The notes under the pieces: model-generated
What the model was told of the DNA's origin: nothing
What the model saw: only the letters and a program-made list of their open reading frames with translations
The model's database searches: none
Program-made: the position numbers and the translations under genes
Shown: piece after piece, positions 35,675 to 48,800 of the stretch
Numbering within the stretch: position 1 is the first letter of the stretch
How the letters are laid out: every line of letters begins with the position of its first letter
NCBI RefSeq assembly: GCF_901933205.1
Contig: NC_044600.1
Coordinates: 12,004,501 to 12,068,500, forward strand
Length of the DNA: 64,000 bases
Reading direction: 5' to 3'
Source: Camarhynchus parvulus
Lineage: Eukaryota > Chordata > Aves > Passeriformes > Thraupidae

Positions 35675-36550
35675 CACCCACCCTGAAAACCAGGGATTCT
35701 CCTTTGCCTTTTCCCACATGCTGTGGGGTGGGTTTCTCCACCACAATGAGCCCAGCCATGTTGTCAGCAAAGGAAATTAGAAGTAGGTACCTTTCCTCTT
35801 GGCCCAATAGCCTGGTTTGGATCATGGTATCTGTTGCCTCTGGTGGAAGATCAATAACAACAAATTAAGTGCTGCTTAAGCTCTACTGATCAATCACCTC
35901 CCTGCCCCAGATGTTCCAGCAGCAGCAGAGGCTGGTTGCAAATACCATCTCACCTCCTTCCCTGATGCCCTTTAACAGAAGTGCACATGTTGGGAGCCAC
36001 CAGCTTAACAAGTCTCACCAAATGCCAGACGTTTCTCCTGACTGATTAGCAATGAGTTTTTGCATTTGTGAAAGTTATTTGTAGGGTGAAGAATTTTTTT
36101 TTCTGGGTGCTGGAGGAAAAATTGCTAACTCAAATGGAATTCAGTGCAAGCACTTGAGATTGAAAAGGTCATGGCTGTTAGAGTGAGCAAAATTTATTTC
36201 TTCGTGGTTATAACAGCCACAAACAGGGAAGGAGAAGCTTGGCAGTTCCAGCCTAACTTGCAATGAAATAAAAACACCCACCTGCAGGATATATTAAGCT
36301 AATAAGCAGAAAACCAGATCAGTGTGCTTGATGATATAGGATTACAGAGAGATTCTTCAAATAGTTACAAAATCCCCAAAACACAGAAATTCAGAGCAGC
36401 TGCTGGGATAGGGAAGGGCTGCATTCAACATAACCTAAGTGGTGCACACATGCCATGTATCAGAGAGGATGGAGGACCTTACAGCCAAAAGCCTCTATCA
36501 GGAAGGCTCCTCCTTACTCCAACAAAACCCTGTGGTGACTGCAGGAAGCT
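35675..36550. other. Intergenic, nothing recognised
   Basis: Unique DNA between CR1 copies. The open frame beginning at 36324 runs into the next CR1 and is not a gene. Confidence 0.55.
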
Positions 36551-36554
36551 GCAG

Positions 36555-36962
36555 TTCCAGAAGGGTCTGGAACACAAGCCTGAGGAGGAGCAGCTAAGGG
36601 AGATGGGGGCTCAGAAGAACCTTATTTCTCCACACAGCTACCTGAAAGGAGGTTGTAGCCCAGTGATGGTTGGCCTCTTCTCCCAAGTGACAAGCAATAG
36701 GACAAGAGGAAATGGCCTCTGGTTGTGCCATTGGAGGTTTAGTTTGGATATTATGAAAAATTTCTTCACCAAAGGGGTTGTAGAGCATTGGAACAGGGCG
36801 CCCAGGGCAGTGGTGGAGTCAGCATCCCTGGAGGAATTTAAAAGATGTGTAGCTGTGGCACTTTGGGGGATGAGTTAGTGGTGGGCTTGGCAGTGCTGGA
36901 TCAGTGGTTGGGCTCAACCATTTTAAAGGTTTTTTTTGACCTGAATGATTCCATGATTCTGA
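36555..36962 (+). mobile_element. CR1 LINE 3' end, about 400 bp
   Basis: This is the clearest CR1 of the window: AAGGGTCTGGAACACAAGCC, CTACCTGAAAGGAGGTTGTA, GACAAGAGGAAATGGCCTC, TTGGATATTATGAAAAATTT, GGAGTCAGCATCCCTGGAGG, and the tail GAATGATTCCATGATTCTGA. These appear in the canonical order. It covers the end of the reverse-transcriptase ORF and the 3' UTR. An open frame (NFFTKGVVEHWNRAP...) survives, so it is relatively young, but it lacks everything upstream. Confidence 0.93.
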
Positions 36963-36964
36963 GC

Positions 36965-38650
36965 ATGTGGCTTCAGTCAGGTAATAGTGGGTGGTTTTGA
37001 TGGATGTGCCAATCAAAAAGTGGATTCCTTTGAAACTAGAACCTTTCTGGATATTTTACTTCCCAAAACAGGTAACTACTTCTACACTTTTCCCACCCCA
37101 CAAGACACATCAAAACTCTGCCAATTATCCTGTGGCTTAGAGCTTCATTTCCTACTTTCGCTACACAACTTGCAACATCAAAATTTCTCTCGCTACAAAC
37201 ACAGTCTGCCAACCCCTCAAATACAAAATTGCAATTTCCAGTAGAAATATGAATGCAGCATAAGTTCAACAGTAAAAACACATGAATCTTTGAAAGTCTT
37301 AATCTTTGAAGTACTGTTTCTTTCACTATGAGGAGAAGGGGTGCTTTACTCACAGACAATTTGGTTTCCTAAATGCCTGTCTGAAGCAGGAATTATTGAA
37401 ATAATGTGACTTTCTGGAGAGACATCGCTATTTCAGACCTCTGCTGGAAGTTTATTGAAGAAAATATTGGTGTTTACATGTAAAAGAGAGTGTTTGTGAG
37501 GGAAAGGACAATATTCAGATACGAAAGGATAAAACCTGTATATTTTCAGGTTCTAGTTCTAAGTTCCTTGTCTGAATAGCAATTCTGCAGCTCTAAAGGA
37601 ATATGATTGTGAAGTCCTGAACCTCTGCCTGCTTTCTCTCTCTGAACCTGGGGCAGAAGGCACTGTGGAGGTCATGGAGCTGTGAGCAGTTTGCTCATTT
37701 GAGAGCTGAGGAGGAGCACACTTGGGAACTGGGTATGTCCAGCTGGTTCCCAACCCACCTGCCCCTGGAAGGAGCCTGTCCTGCTTGGCTGAGCCTGCCA
37801 GCCCCAGCCCTGTTTCCCACCACTCTTTTCAGGGGCCAGTTCCTGCTCTGAGTGTCTGTTGGAGCGATGGAGCTCAGGGAGTGCTGGCTCCAGGGCACAC
37901 GCTGAGATCTCAGAAGCAGGGCTGCAATGCCAGCTCTCGGCCTGCTCTAAAAGGATCATTTCATTATTTAAACTATTTAGTTTGTTCATGAACTAGAAGC
38001 TTAGAAATTTACTGTGCTAGATGAATAATGCCTTCTTCTATTAGAAAACAGAAAAAACCAAACCCCAAACCCATATATTTCACTTTTCTCCTGAGTTCCT
38101 CTTGGCAGCTCTACAGCTGCTGCCTTACTGAACATATGCACTCAGGAAAATCAAGTTTATCTCCTTTTTTTCTCCTCAGAAAAAAAATCCACCTCAATTC
38201 TAGGCCCAAAGTCTGGCCACCTTGTGGGTACCTAACTTGAGGCAGGCCACCAAACCACCACCACCCTTCAGCCTGGGAGCCAGCATGCCATGGGAAAGAG
38301 GGCAATGAGAAGGGCAAAAGAGGCTGACTGGCATCCAGGGAAAACATCCAGTCCTCCAGAAGAGGATGATGGCAAACAGAGCAACAGCTGGCAAGAACAG
38401 ACCAATAAAAATGTGGTGTTGGGGGATGAGACAGGAAAAGATGGATATAACAGTCTGTGTTTTCACAAGTTTGGCAGCTGAACCACATACTTTGGAAAAG
38501 ATAAGAATACATCCAGGCTTAAAATGTCTCTCTGGGGATCTTATACCTGATGGAATGACAGCAAAGAACTCTCCATCATAGGCTCTTCTGAGCACAGTGA
38601 CAGGAAAAAATTGAAATACAGGCAAAAAGTAAAAGCTTTTTGTTTACTTT
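36965..38650. other. Intergenic, nothing recognised
   Basis: Unique DNA with a GC-richer middle at about 37680-37930. Overlapping open frames on both strands there show no domain or splice logic. Confidence 0.55.
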
Positions 38651-38656
38651 TTTACT

Positions 38657-38822
38657 GTGAGGGTAGTCAAACACAAGAATGAGGTTGCCCAGGGAAGTTG
38701 TGGACTCTCTGTTCTTGGAGATACTCAAAGCACAAGCAGGGCTAGCACTGGACAGCCTGTTCTGGTGGGTTCTGCTGCCAGCAGGGCTGGACTGTGTGAT
38801 CTCCAGAGGTGCCTGTACCCCT
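38657..38822 (+). mobile_element. CR1-like LINE 3' fragment
   Basis: GTGAGGGTAGTCAAACACAA, AGGTTGCCCAGGGAAGTTGT, TTGGAGATACTCAAAGCA and GGACTGTGTGATCTCCAGAG follow the order of a CR1 subfamily 3' region. The terminal octamers are lost. More diverged than the copy at 36.6 kb. Confidence 0.7.
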
Positions 38823-38824
38823 GC

Positions 38825-41800
38825 TGTCCCCTGATGATAAATTAGACAAGAACAGCCAGCCTAAGAACAACCTGGTGTGTGTGTGCTGCACCACCTTTTG
38901 TCAGAGCACGGAGGGCACCCTTCACCTCAAAGAATAAGACAAAGAATAAACTTAGTGAGGACATCATTTGCATACTAAAAAAGAAACCTTCCACATCTTC
39001 TGGGCATACTTTGTTCCTCTCAGTGAGAAAGGCTTCAGAATAACCAGAGCAATCAGGGACCTGATTTCTTCAAACAAAACAGCTCAAATGAGTCATCCCA
39101 TATTCCTGGCACAAACTGCTGCTAGCTCTTGGGTGTTAAGTGAGATGGGCAGGATACACTAGGCAGTAGCCTGACTGCACATGAATTGAGAGCTAGATTT
39201 CATCATGCCAATTACCTTCAGAGATTAGCCTTTGCAAACACACGTTCTACACAAATCAATCCCTAGCTCTATTCAGGCACCTTTGTTCTCCCACCTTCTC
39301 TGTCACCCACCACCCTGCAGCAGAGCAAGGAGCCTCTCTGCATGCTGAGCTAGTTCAGCTCTTCTCTCACCTGCATTTTGGTTTCCACCTGTGTCTTTTT
39401 GCAAAAACAGTGCACAGCTAGTGCAGAGCTCCTATTTGCTTTTTCATGCTGCTTGATGTATTCCAATAAACTGAACCCAGAGCACACAAGGGTGAAATCT
39501 TCATTCCAGGCAGGACAGAGAAATGACACATTTCTGTGCTTACCATCAACCTTGGCACACTGTTGGTGTAATAATCTGTCATTCTTGAACAAGAATAAAA
39601 CAAGTCAATGACCCCTGTTTGACTCCAAATTGTTTTCTACATTGTCAAAACACACAGATTTAGAAAGATAATTACCCCAATACCTCTGGGTGACAATCTC
39701 AAATTAAACTACAAGAGCTCCATGCTCCATCTATCTCTTTGCAGCTGAATTCACTCCAGATGAACACAAACCACAAAGGAAGAAAACAAGAAAGGCTTTA
39801 TAGGCCTTGTGCCTCTGCCTCTCACTGCAGAGAGAAAGGGCCAAGAAGTGCCCCATTCTCACAGGAGGGGGGGTGTGGAAGCCCCCAGAGCCTGCAGGGG
39901 CCTGGGAGCAGATTCAGCCTCCCCCAGCTCTGCACGGCCCACCCACCAAAATCAGCCCTGTGACAGAGCAGGGAGAGCAAAGCCAAAAAGCAACCCCCTG
40001 CCAAGGCCATCTCCATCTGTGGAGTGGAGCTAATTTAACTAGGAGCAGTGGGGAATTGGCTGGGTCCCAATTAGGCTAATTGGGGCAGTGGCGTGAGTCA
40101 TGGAGGCACTGAGGAAGAGCCTGGCCAGGTGGAGAAATTTGGGCACCTATCAGAGACTAACACTGATGTTGTAATTGAACATTTGCTTGAAAATCTGTGT
40201 GTCTCACCAGTTCTCTCTTTCCCATGGGGATTTGGGCTGCCCAGAGATCCCAATCCTTCCTCTAAGAACGCAGCACACCTCTTACCATGCCTCGGGCAAC
40301 ACTTGCTTACTTGATCCTGCAGTGTCATTCTGTCGAGTAAAGCCTCTTCAGAGCGGTCTCCACAGTGGGTTTTCGCTGAGAACTGTTCATCCAAGCATCC
40401 TTTTAGCAGTGAGAAGACAGTGCACGGGCACACGAAGTTAAGTGTGGAGCCCAACCTGCACACACTCTGCCACAGGGCGAGTGCAGGTCCCTGCAAGCCA
40501 TGGATCCAGCTCAGCATGCCCAAAACCATTCCCAGATTCCCACCTCCCCGTTTCCTACACTGCCATGCATCTCACCTGCTGCCCCACTGAGAAGTGCTGA
40601 AATTCTAGGTGATAACCCTCCCATGGAACAACTATCAGCCCCAAAAGCTGCACTTCTAGTCTGTCACCTGCTCTTGTTGCCTGACCTGGATTTCACAGAT
40701 GTTCAGTGTCATGGTACACTTTTAGCATAGGTATATAGTTCTCTTCATTTTTTTCCTACCCCGATTACAGAATAGCTAAAAAACAATCCAAATATGTTTT
40801 ATTACAGGTAAAAGCTAACAGTTATTAATATGACCAGGTATGATATGCCTTTCAAGGCAAAGCTGATCTTAATTCAGTTTTTTTCCAAATCCAAAAATGT
40901 ATTTCATTTTTCTGGATCCATGTGGAAAGCAATGTGATATAGTCCTTCCTATTTATTTTCCTTGGTTTAGCTTCCACTACTATAATATTAATGTAGGTTG
41001 CTACTTAGCCAGGGCCAAGATTTAAGATGTTATTGTGCTCTCCTCAGGATGCTAATTCTTCCCTGAGTGCTCTTGCTGAGTACTGCACAAATCAGGTGGT
41101 TAATCACACCTCAGTTAACTGGTCTCAGAGCTCCTAAGGATGTTGCCACTTTTTTGTTGTTGTTGTCATTCCTGAGCTCTTTTTTTATGGTTTAATGTAA
41201 CATGGCAGAGTTGGAATGTGGGTTACTGCAGAGATAAACTAGGCAATTCACCGCTGGACATGCAGCTAGAGGGAGAACTACTGAAAACCAACATAATTAA
41301 CCAGTGGTAATCTCTGGCATAAGATCTGAGACCAAAAGCCAATTCAGGATTTCAGAGAAGGAAGAAATATTTCTCTGACTAATAGGCACAACATTTATTT
41401 GTGCTCTGAAAACATCTGAAGCCCTGTAAGCTTTATATTCCAAAAGAAGTGTCTGCTCCCAAGTTGTGGAGCAGAAGAGGGCAGAAGGTGAGGCTGTCCC
41501 TCTGGTGAGCTGTGCTGGCAGGGTAGGCCATGGGGCAGAGGGGCACTGGGGGCCAGCAGCTCACTGACCCTTCACAGACTGCACCATGTTTTGTAGTCAG
41601 AACATCAGTGACATCAGTATTTCCCTGCTGCCCTTAGACAGATAAATAAAATTGTACCTTGCATTGTTTTTCTACGGGGTTTTTTGGCATCTTTTAGCTC
41701 AATTTTTTTTCCTTTTTTTTTGTTGCTGTACAGTGAAATTTTCTGCTTTCTTTCAGTTGCCTTAAAATTCAATTACTTAAATCAGGGAAATGTTTTTACT

Positions 41801-42015
41801 TCTCTGTTAGATAATCAGCTTTCTTTGAACTGTGAGGCAATGCAGGAATGCCCTGTGGGGAGCACCAAGAGAGGATAGATCAGATGAATGCAACAGGGTG
41901 TAGTTTTGGGATTCTTTATTCTAGGATTTGCCCACCATCCTTATCTAAGAGATAAGGACACTGGAGAGACCATAAGCTCCAGTGTCACGTGGGGTTGAGG
42001 GACCTTCATGTCACT
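38825..42015. other. Intergenic, no gene recognised
   Basis: Only short open frames are seen. A perfect inverted repeat CCCAATTA-GGC-TAATTGGG lies at 40066-40084. GC-richer stretches at about 39830-40320 give overlapping open frames without family resemblance. Confidence 0.6.
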
Positions 42016-42019
42016 TACC

Positions 42020-42161
42020 CCTGGAAGTGTTAAAAAACATTTGGATTTGGCACTTTAGGACATGCTTTAGTGGTGAACATGGTGGTGGTGCTGGGTTGAT
42101 GGTTGGACTTGATGAATTAAAGATATTTTCCAACTTTAATGTATCTCTGATTCTGTGATTA
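42020..42161 (+). mobile_element. CR1 LINE 3' tail
   Basis: CTGGAAGTGTTAAAAAACAT, GACATGCTTTAGTGGTGAAC, GGGTTGATGGTTGGACTTGA and the tail CTCTGATTCTGTGATT are in canonical CR1 order. About 140 bases, 5' truncated. Confidence 0.87.
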
Positions 42162-42164
42162 GAG

Positions 42165-45100
42165 ATGAGATCCACTTGCTCCTCTAGCAGTACCTGCTGT
42201 ACATGCCCTTGTTTTATTTTGGGCTCTGGTTATCTGCTTTGGTTTTACCAGTTGTGTTGGTGATGAGTGAAACAAATGTGTGATCATCGTGTTCAAATAA
42301 GCTGTCAGCAATTTAGCCCTGATTTTAAAATGTCTGCATTGCAAAACCAGGCTACCACTGAACCAGCATCTCCTTCAGCTCTCAGAAACACAACCAGAAA
42401 ATGTCCACACACAACTGCCCACAGAGAGCCCCTTACCAGCCCAGTAAGGATGAGCATCACCCCCTTGCCCTAGAGCCAGGCATTTAAGCAGTTACTGAAC
42501 TGCAAATAAAATCCATAATGGCTTTTCAAATGTTGCTCCAATTAGTGCTCAATTATCTGCCCTCCTCTGGGAGGTCAGATCTTGTGTTTATTTAACTCAT
42601 TCCAAGTCTTTGGATGGGCTGGCAGCCCGAGGTCAGTGGGAATTTTGATTTGAGGAAGGGAGGGAGCTGGAAGTTCAAGCAGGCACCAGGGGTCCCTGGG
42701 AGGGGGTGTCCCTCTATGGCCACCAACCTCCTGGGGGGACTTGGAATCCTCACCTAGGGAGCCCTGGCCAGCTCTGCCAGGTCCAGCCCTGGCTGCCACA
42801 TCCAGGCACCACAGGATGGGGAAAGGGAGAAATTCCTCCTGTCTGTGCATGCCTGAGCTGCCTTTTCTGAGAGCTGTGCAGGGGAGTCTCCCTCAGGCCA
42901 GGTGCTGGCCATGTCCCTTCCTGAGGGTGTGCAAGAGGGTTCTCATGGTTTGCACCTACCTGTTCTCACACCTCCTGATCCTCAGCCAGGCTCTTCCCCT
43001 CCTGGCACAGCTGGGGCTGCTGTGATTCACAGCAAAAGGCAGCAGCTCATCTCTGGGGCTGTCAGCAGAGCAGCCCATGCCTGGGGGACATTCCTTTTGA
43101 AGAATATTCTTGAGTTCACAGCAGAAGTGAAGGAGCTCCAATGCTGTATTAAGCTTCTTGCATCTACCATCAATTCACATTAGATGTAGTCAAGCTATTG
43201 ACTTAAAACCTCAGTTCCCCTCTTATGAAAGAATGGAGCTGGAATTGGATGAGGAAAAGAAATTTGCATTTTCATGAGTCAGTGCCTGTGATTTTTCGGT
43301 GTGCAGATGAAAATTGAGAGGAACGCAGTGCAATAAACCAGGAGAGGAAAGAGCCCAGTTGTGAAGTTGTCACCAGGAAAACCTCAGGCACAAGTTGTAC
43401 AGCCTCTACAAATCTGCTGTTACCCCTCCAGTGAGGGGCAATGAAAAACAACCCATGAAAAGACATCAAGGTGATGACACAGAATTAAAAATAAGTCAGA
43501 AAGACTGAGCTAGCTGAGGAAAGAGGCCTCAGCTGTTCCTGCTGCTGGTGTGTGCCCAGCACCCTGCTCCTGGCAGGGACTCTCCCTGCTCTTTGCCTGG
43601 CCTGGCTCTGCTGGGATCCTCTGAGCTCTGAGATGATGAAGTTTCAATGGATGCCAGGAAATCCTTATTCCTCTTTTCTCCAGAATGTGGGTGGGAAGTT
43701 TTAGTAGTTGTGGCAGCATCTGGGGAATTAATCTTTGGGGAATTATCACCCTGTAGCATTTGCAAAGTCCACCAGAGCTACCCACTCACTTCAATAGATT
43801 ACTCCTTAAAAAACCCCTTTAACCTGTATTCCTGGTTTATGTTACACCTCTATTGATGTAGCTAAAGTGCCTGCAGAATAACTGCTATCATTATTCCACA
43901 TACTGGTTATAGAATTTTATATTTGCTTAATATAAAACTAAGAAAGGTTCCAAGAAGACCTAAGTGGAGATATGTCTCCTAGCAAACTGAGGTGTGACTA
44001 AGATTTATTCAAATTGTATAAAGAAATAAAGTCAAGAAAGTAATCAAAAGCATATTTAGTGGACTCTCAGATAATTTAACCAACATGTTCACAGAGCCAA
44101 ACCTCTGTATCTGTGTCTTTACTGCTTCATTAATTTCTCTTGGCATGAACTAATTTAAAAACATCTAGATGACCTTGACATTTGAGAAAAGTGGATTCTG
44201 ACAATTCCTTCATTTATATCAGGAAAAACTTATTTGCCAGGAAGTAGATTGAAAGAGGGATTCAAATATTGTTGCTTTTCCCCATCTTGAACTAGGATTA
44301 CAGAATAAAAGCATTACTGTCCTCTTACAGCACATGCTGTACCAAAAAAACCAATTAAATTACTGTGAATTAAAAGAACATTTAATGCAAGGGATTCAGA
44401 TGGATTAATTTTATTTACTTGCAATGACTTGTTAATTCAGAACTACTTCAATATGAAACTTCACAGTCAGGCACAGCACTGACTAAGGAACTCTGAAATG
44501 CATGAGTAACTACTGCTCACTTACAAGCAGGCTCAGAACTTCTCACCTGTATTAATAAAAATGTTGATTGTACCCTGTGCTTGTGCTTACTGAAGTGGTA
44601 TAACACTCATTCCTTTCCTTGCCTGAATGACACTTGCTGCTGTTACAACTTGATCCACAAACTGAGCTCTCTTTTCACCTACAGTGGTATTAAAACCCAC
44701 CAGAAATTATGAACTTGAATTAAACCAATTTAATCCAGCCTTGCTCACCCCATTCTTGACGTGCATAAGCTGCAAACGCTCAGCAGATGAAGCTTCATGA
44801 GAATGAACCCAAGCAAAAATTGTGCTTGAATCCATCTTGTATTCAATTTTGCCCTAGATCAAATCCTACCTCACAGAAAACAGAATATTGGGCAGCCTTG
44901 AGCAATGCTTAGTAATATTCTTCATGCTTAGGACTTAATGTAGGACAACCTCCCTACCAACAAAAGTGTTTTGCAAAATTAGGACCTAAATCCTTCAGCT
45001 GTTCAGTTTCTGCTCTCATCAGTTCACAGACCTGTCTGATCATCATTCCTTAAATCATCTTGGATTAGTTATATCACTTTGATAATATAAAATTATCTTC

Positions 45101-45490
45101 TATTAGTTTCTCATAAATATAAATTGCATTAAAAAGCCAACCCCTTCATTTCACTTAAGGTTCCCCTGTGATAGCATTACGCTTCCCTATCTCATAATTT
45201 ACAAAAATCCAGACACTTACGAGCAAGAAAATTAATAATTAAGAATATAATAAATCATATATGCCAACTTAATAAACACATTAAAAACTAGAAAGCACAT
45301 TTCATCTCAGTAACAGCCCAATTAAAATTTCAAGGGCAGTTTATGGTTGGAGGTGGCATTATTTCTGCTTCAGAGTCTGAGTTACCCATGGCTGGGCAGC
45401 TGCATGGCCCCATCCAGCCTGGAGATCAGGGGCTTTTTCCCCCTTGTCTCAAGGGGATGCAGAGAAAATGTAGCAGCTGCCACAGCCCCC
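42165..45490. other. Intergenic, no gene recognised
   Basis: A GC-richer part at about 42600-43100 gives way to very AT-rich unique DNA at 43800-45340. No exon, LINE tail or tandem repeat is recognised. The block at about 44340-44460 is homeodomain-motif rich (several TTAATT/ATTAAT). Confidence 0.55.
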
Positions 45491-45830
45491 AGCTGGCTGT
45501 AGGTGAGTCTTGGGGCACATCTGGGCACAGAGAGTTTGGGGCGATTGGGCCAGAGGAGCTGGCTGTAGATTGGGCAAGTCTTGGGGCAGATCTGGGCACA
45601 GAGGAGTCTTGGGGCACATCTGGGCACAGAGGAGTCTTGGGGCACATCTGGGCACAGAGGAGTCTTGGGGCACATCTGGGCACAGAGGAGTCTTGGGGCA
45701 CATCTGGGCACAGAGGAGTCTTGGGGCAGATCTGGGCACAGAGGAGTCTTGCGGCAGATCTGGGCACAGAGGAGTCTTGGGGCACATCTGGGCACAGAGG
45801 AGTCTTGGGGCACATCTGGGCACAGAGGAC
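45491..45830. repeat. Minisatellite, 28-bp unit
   Basis: The unit is GAGTCTTGGGGCACATCTGG plus GCACAGAG. The TCTTGG landmark recurs at 45579, 45607, 45635, 45663, 45691, 45719, 45747, 45775 and 45803, an exact 28-base spacing, so nine near-identical units. A tenth, separated copy with the same core begins at 45504, after the motif AGCTGGCTGTAG, which recurs at 45557. Because 28 is not a multiple of 3 and the unit has no stop codon, long open frames appear in all three frames of both strands. These are not genes. Confidence 0.95.
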
Positions 45831-45831
45831 C

Positions 45832-48800
45832 AAGCAAGGACAGAGCAGAGCAGGCTGGTTTGGGGCACAGAGCTCATTTCCCCTTCCAGGGAGACACAGC
45901 AGCTTTCCCAAGCAGTGGGAGATTAAAGACAGCCTGGCAAGCATACAAAAGGTCTGGGGCATTGTGAAGAGGAGAAGAGTCTTGGTTTTGAGACAAATCA
46001 CGAGGAGACTTCCTGAAAGGGTGTCTCCTCTAAAGAAAGGCAGGTTTCAGCAGCAGCAGCCTCTCCCCCACAGTTTTGAAAATAATTAAATAATTTCTTT
46101 GAGGAAAGTAAAAAACCCAGATTATTTAACAAGCAGAGTGCACATAGGAACAGGGAAAAAAAACCCACAAAAACCCACCAAACCCAAAAAAACAAATGTA
46201 CCTTCTCATTGTGGGGAAAACTGGTGGACTTTTGGAGTCCTGCTGGGCTTCTCCTGAGGTCCAGAGCTGGGATGCAGCGTGGGCTCCTGGTGATGGTCTG
46301 GTGCTCCAGACCAGAGCAAAGCTGAACAGTTCCAGAAGAAGCCACAGTCCTAGGAAAAGCTTCTTGCCTCAGCTAAAGAACAAGAAGCTAGCTAAAAGCA
46401 AAGATGTACCCCCTCTGTCCGGGCCAGACAACCCAGCTCAGAGAGAAGCAGGGGAGTCTGAGAGAACTGAACACAAATCTGGCACTGAGGAATTCCCCTG
46501 GCTCCCCCTTCTTTGAGGGGAAGTTACAGGACCCATGTCTGGGCACAAAGCAGACAATGGGGGATACAGTATGATAAAGTCACCCCAAGACAAGATGGAA
46601 TATTGCATTTGAAAGGCTACCAGAAACTGTTTTGAATGTACTGCAGTCCTTCATAAAGCTCATTGCTATCTTTGGACAAAAAAAATATGTTTCAGACCCT
46701 TAGAAGCAAAAATAGTGGCTAAAGAAGCTCCATTTTTTATTTGAGCTATTCCTAGAACTGCAAAATACATAAACTTACCCAGACAAAGCTTTAAGAACCA
46801 TCACTGACTCACACTTTTTAGGTTTAGCTGAGTTTAAGTCAGATGACTGGTCACTCTCTGAGAGCAGGGAAGCAGGAATTCACAGGAGACCCCTCTGGTC
46901 TGGACTCACTGCTGAGTTACAGGATTGCAACAACACACTCACCCCACAGGCAGATGAAAACACCCCTGCACACTGTGACACCAGCTGTGCTGCAATGAAC
47001 TGCACAGCTCCTCTCACTTTAACAAGGTGCTGGGCCAGAAAGAGGCTCCCTCAGGCCAGCTTGGAATCCCCAGCTGGGATTTATCCTGGCTGGTGAGCAC
47101 TCATGGACGCTCAGAGGCAGCTGCCATAAATATGGGTAAAAATAAGCTGGCTTTTTTTCTCTCTGAGCCAAAAACACAGCTCCTGTTGGTCCCTGTGGGA
47201 TCTGGATCTGGAGGACACAGCCAATATCTCTGTGCCAGTCTAATGCCCTGCAAGAAGAAAGAGAACAGTAAGAAATCTCTACAGGCTCCAAAAGTTAGAT
47301 TCGTGCAATAGACTTCTTTGTCACTGCCATAATAAATTACAGACTACATTCTCCTTGCACTGATGAAGAGGAATTCTTTTTTAATTTATTACTTTTGGAC
47401 ATTTTTATTTTACTGTAACAAATCACTCCAAGGCAGACATGGCAAGGACAATCTGCTGGGCAATTTCTGCCTTTCACAGGACTGCTTGGGAAAGGTCTGC
47501 ACAAGAGTTTCCAGTTTAGCAGGATCAAGCATTCAGATCAAATTTAAAGATGAATTATTTTCATATCACACTTAAGCCTTTTGAAGAAAGTTTGCTATAA
47601 AAAGATTGACTGATGTGATCACACCTAGGCAGCCCCACCATATCCCACTTAGCAGTACAGGTACAGTTCCAGTAGACACAAGATGGGATAGAAAATTAAA
47701 TTTATGGGATAAACCTTGCTTTGCTACCTCAGTTCTCACCATGACAACCCTCCCTCCCAGGCCCCCTGTGGAAAAGAACCTTGGCCCTATATGTGTGCCA
47801 GGGTCTACTCCCTATTTCAGAAACATTATTTTAGAAAACCCAACCAAAAAAACCCAAAGAAAGCCAGATGAGAGCCCCACCTGATTGCACAGGTCAGCCA
47901 TCCTCAGCAGAATCTCCTGTTGCACATTCATCTCCCATAAGCCCTTCTCATAAGCAGATGGAAAATGAGAAAGAGAGCCAAGAGTGCCTTTGACAGTGCA
48001 AGAGCTTATTAGAAATGATGGGGAGGTTACAAGGAAAAACACTTTATTAAAAAGAAAGGACAAGTCCTTTTGGGAGCCTGGCACTGCTCCTAATTCATCA
48101 GCACATTTCCTCTTTCTAAAGCAAAGCTACCCCAGCACTCCTGAGTGAGACACAGTGAGCAGCAATGGCCAGAGTCTGCTGGACTCATTGCCTGAAGGTG
48201 GGAATGAGTCTCATCCTGAGGCTGGCACTGCAAGGGCCATTGGTGAATGAATCTCTGGGTAAACTGCAGCCTGACCTAGGAGACACCTGCTCCAGGGACC
48301 ATGAGAGCAGCACACAGGGGGCACAGGGGTGGGAAGATCACCGTGCCCTGTCCTCACTGAGTGTGGCTGGGGGAGAACGGAGTCCAAACCCTCAGACAGC
48401 CCCAGCAGCAGAAATGGAACATGCATAGCATCATGGCAGGCTGGAGGAAAAGTGCATAAACTCGTTGATACTTGCCCACAGACAGAGCTTGGATTGCTAA
48501 CATGATCTCCAGAACAGTTTTGAAATGAGTCAAAGTAACCTTACATGTGAGCAGGGTGAGAAAGAGGAATGTTCCTCAGCACCAAGGCCAAGCCTGCCTA
48601 TGCCTGGCTGCTGATCCCTACCTCCCACTATCCCTCCATGCCTGGGATGCCCACATTGCTGATGGCAATCCTCAGACTTTCCAAAATGAGACCCAGCCAA
48701 GCACATTTCCACTGCCTGGCCACCAGTGAGGGCTCACTCTTCAGCCTTCACGTGCCAAAATCCAACAATCCTGCCAAGCAATTTCTCACTTCCCAGAAGT

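Noticed and set aside
36324..36878. 184-codon plus-strand open frame
   Set aside because: Its second half is the 3' end of a CR1 LINE and its first half is unrelated unique DNA, so it is not a host gene.
45579..45830. CRISPR-like appearance of the regular 28-bp array
   Set aside because: Repeats are head-to-tail with no spacers, in vertebrate nuclear DNA. It is a minisatellite.
45343..46089. 248-codon plus-strand open frame with GVLGHIWAQRSLGAHLGTEESW repeats
   Set aside because: Product of the 28-bp minisatellite. Comparable frames exist in all three frames on both strands, with no family resemblance or splice context.
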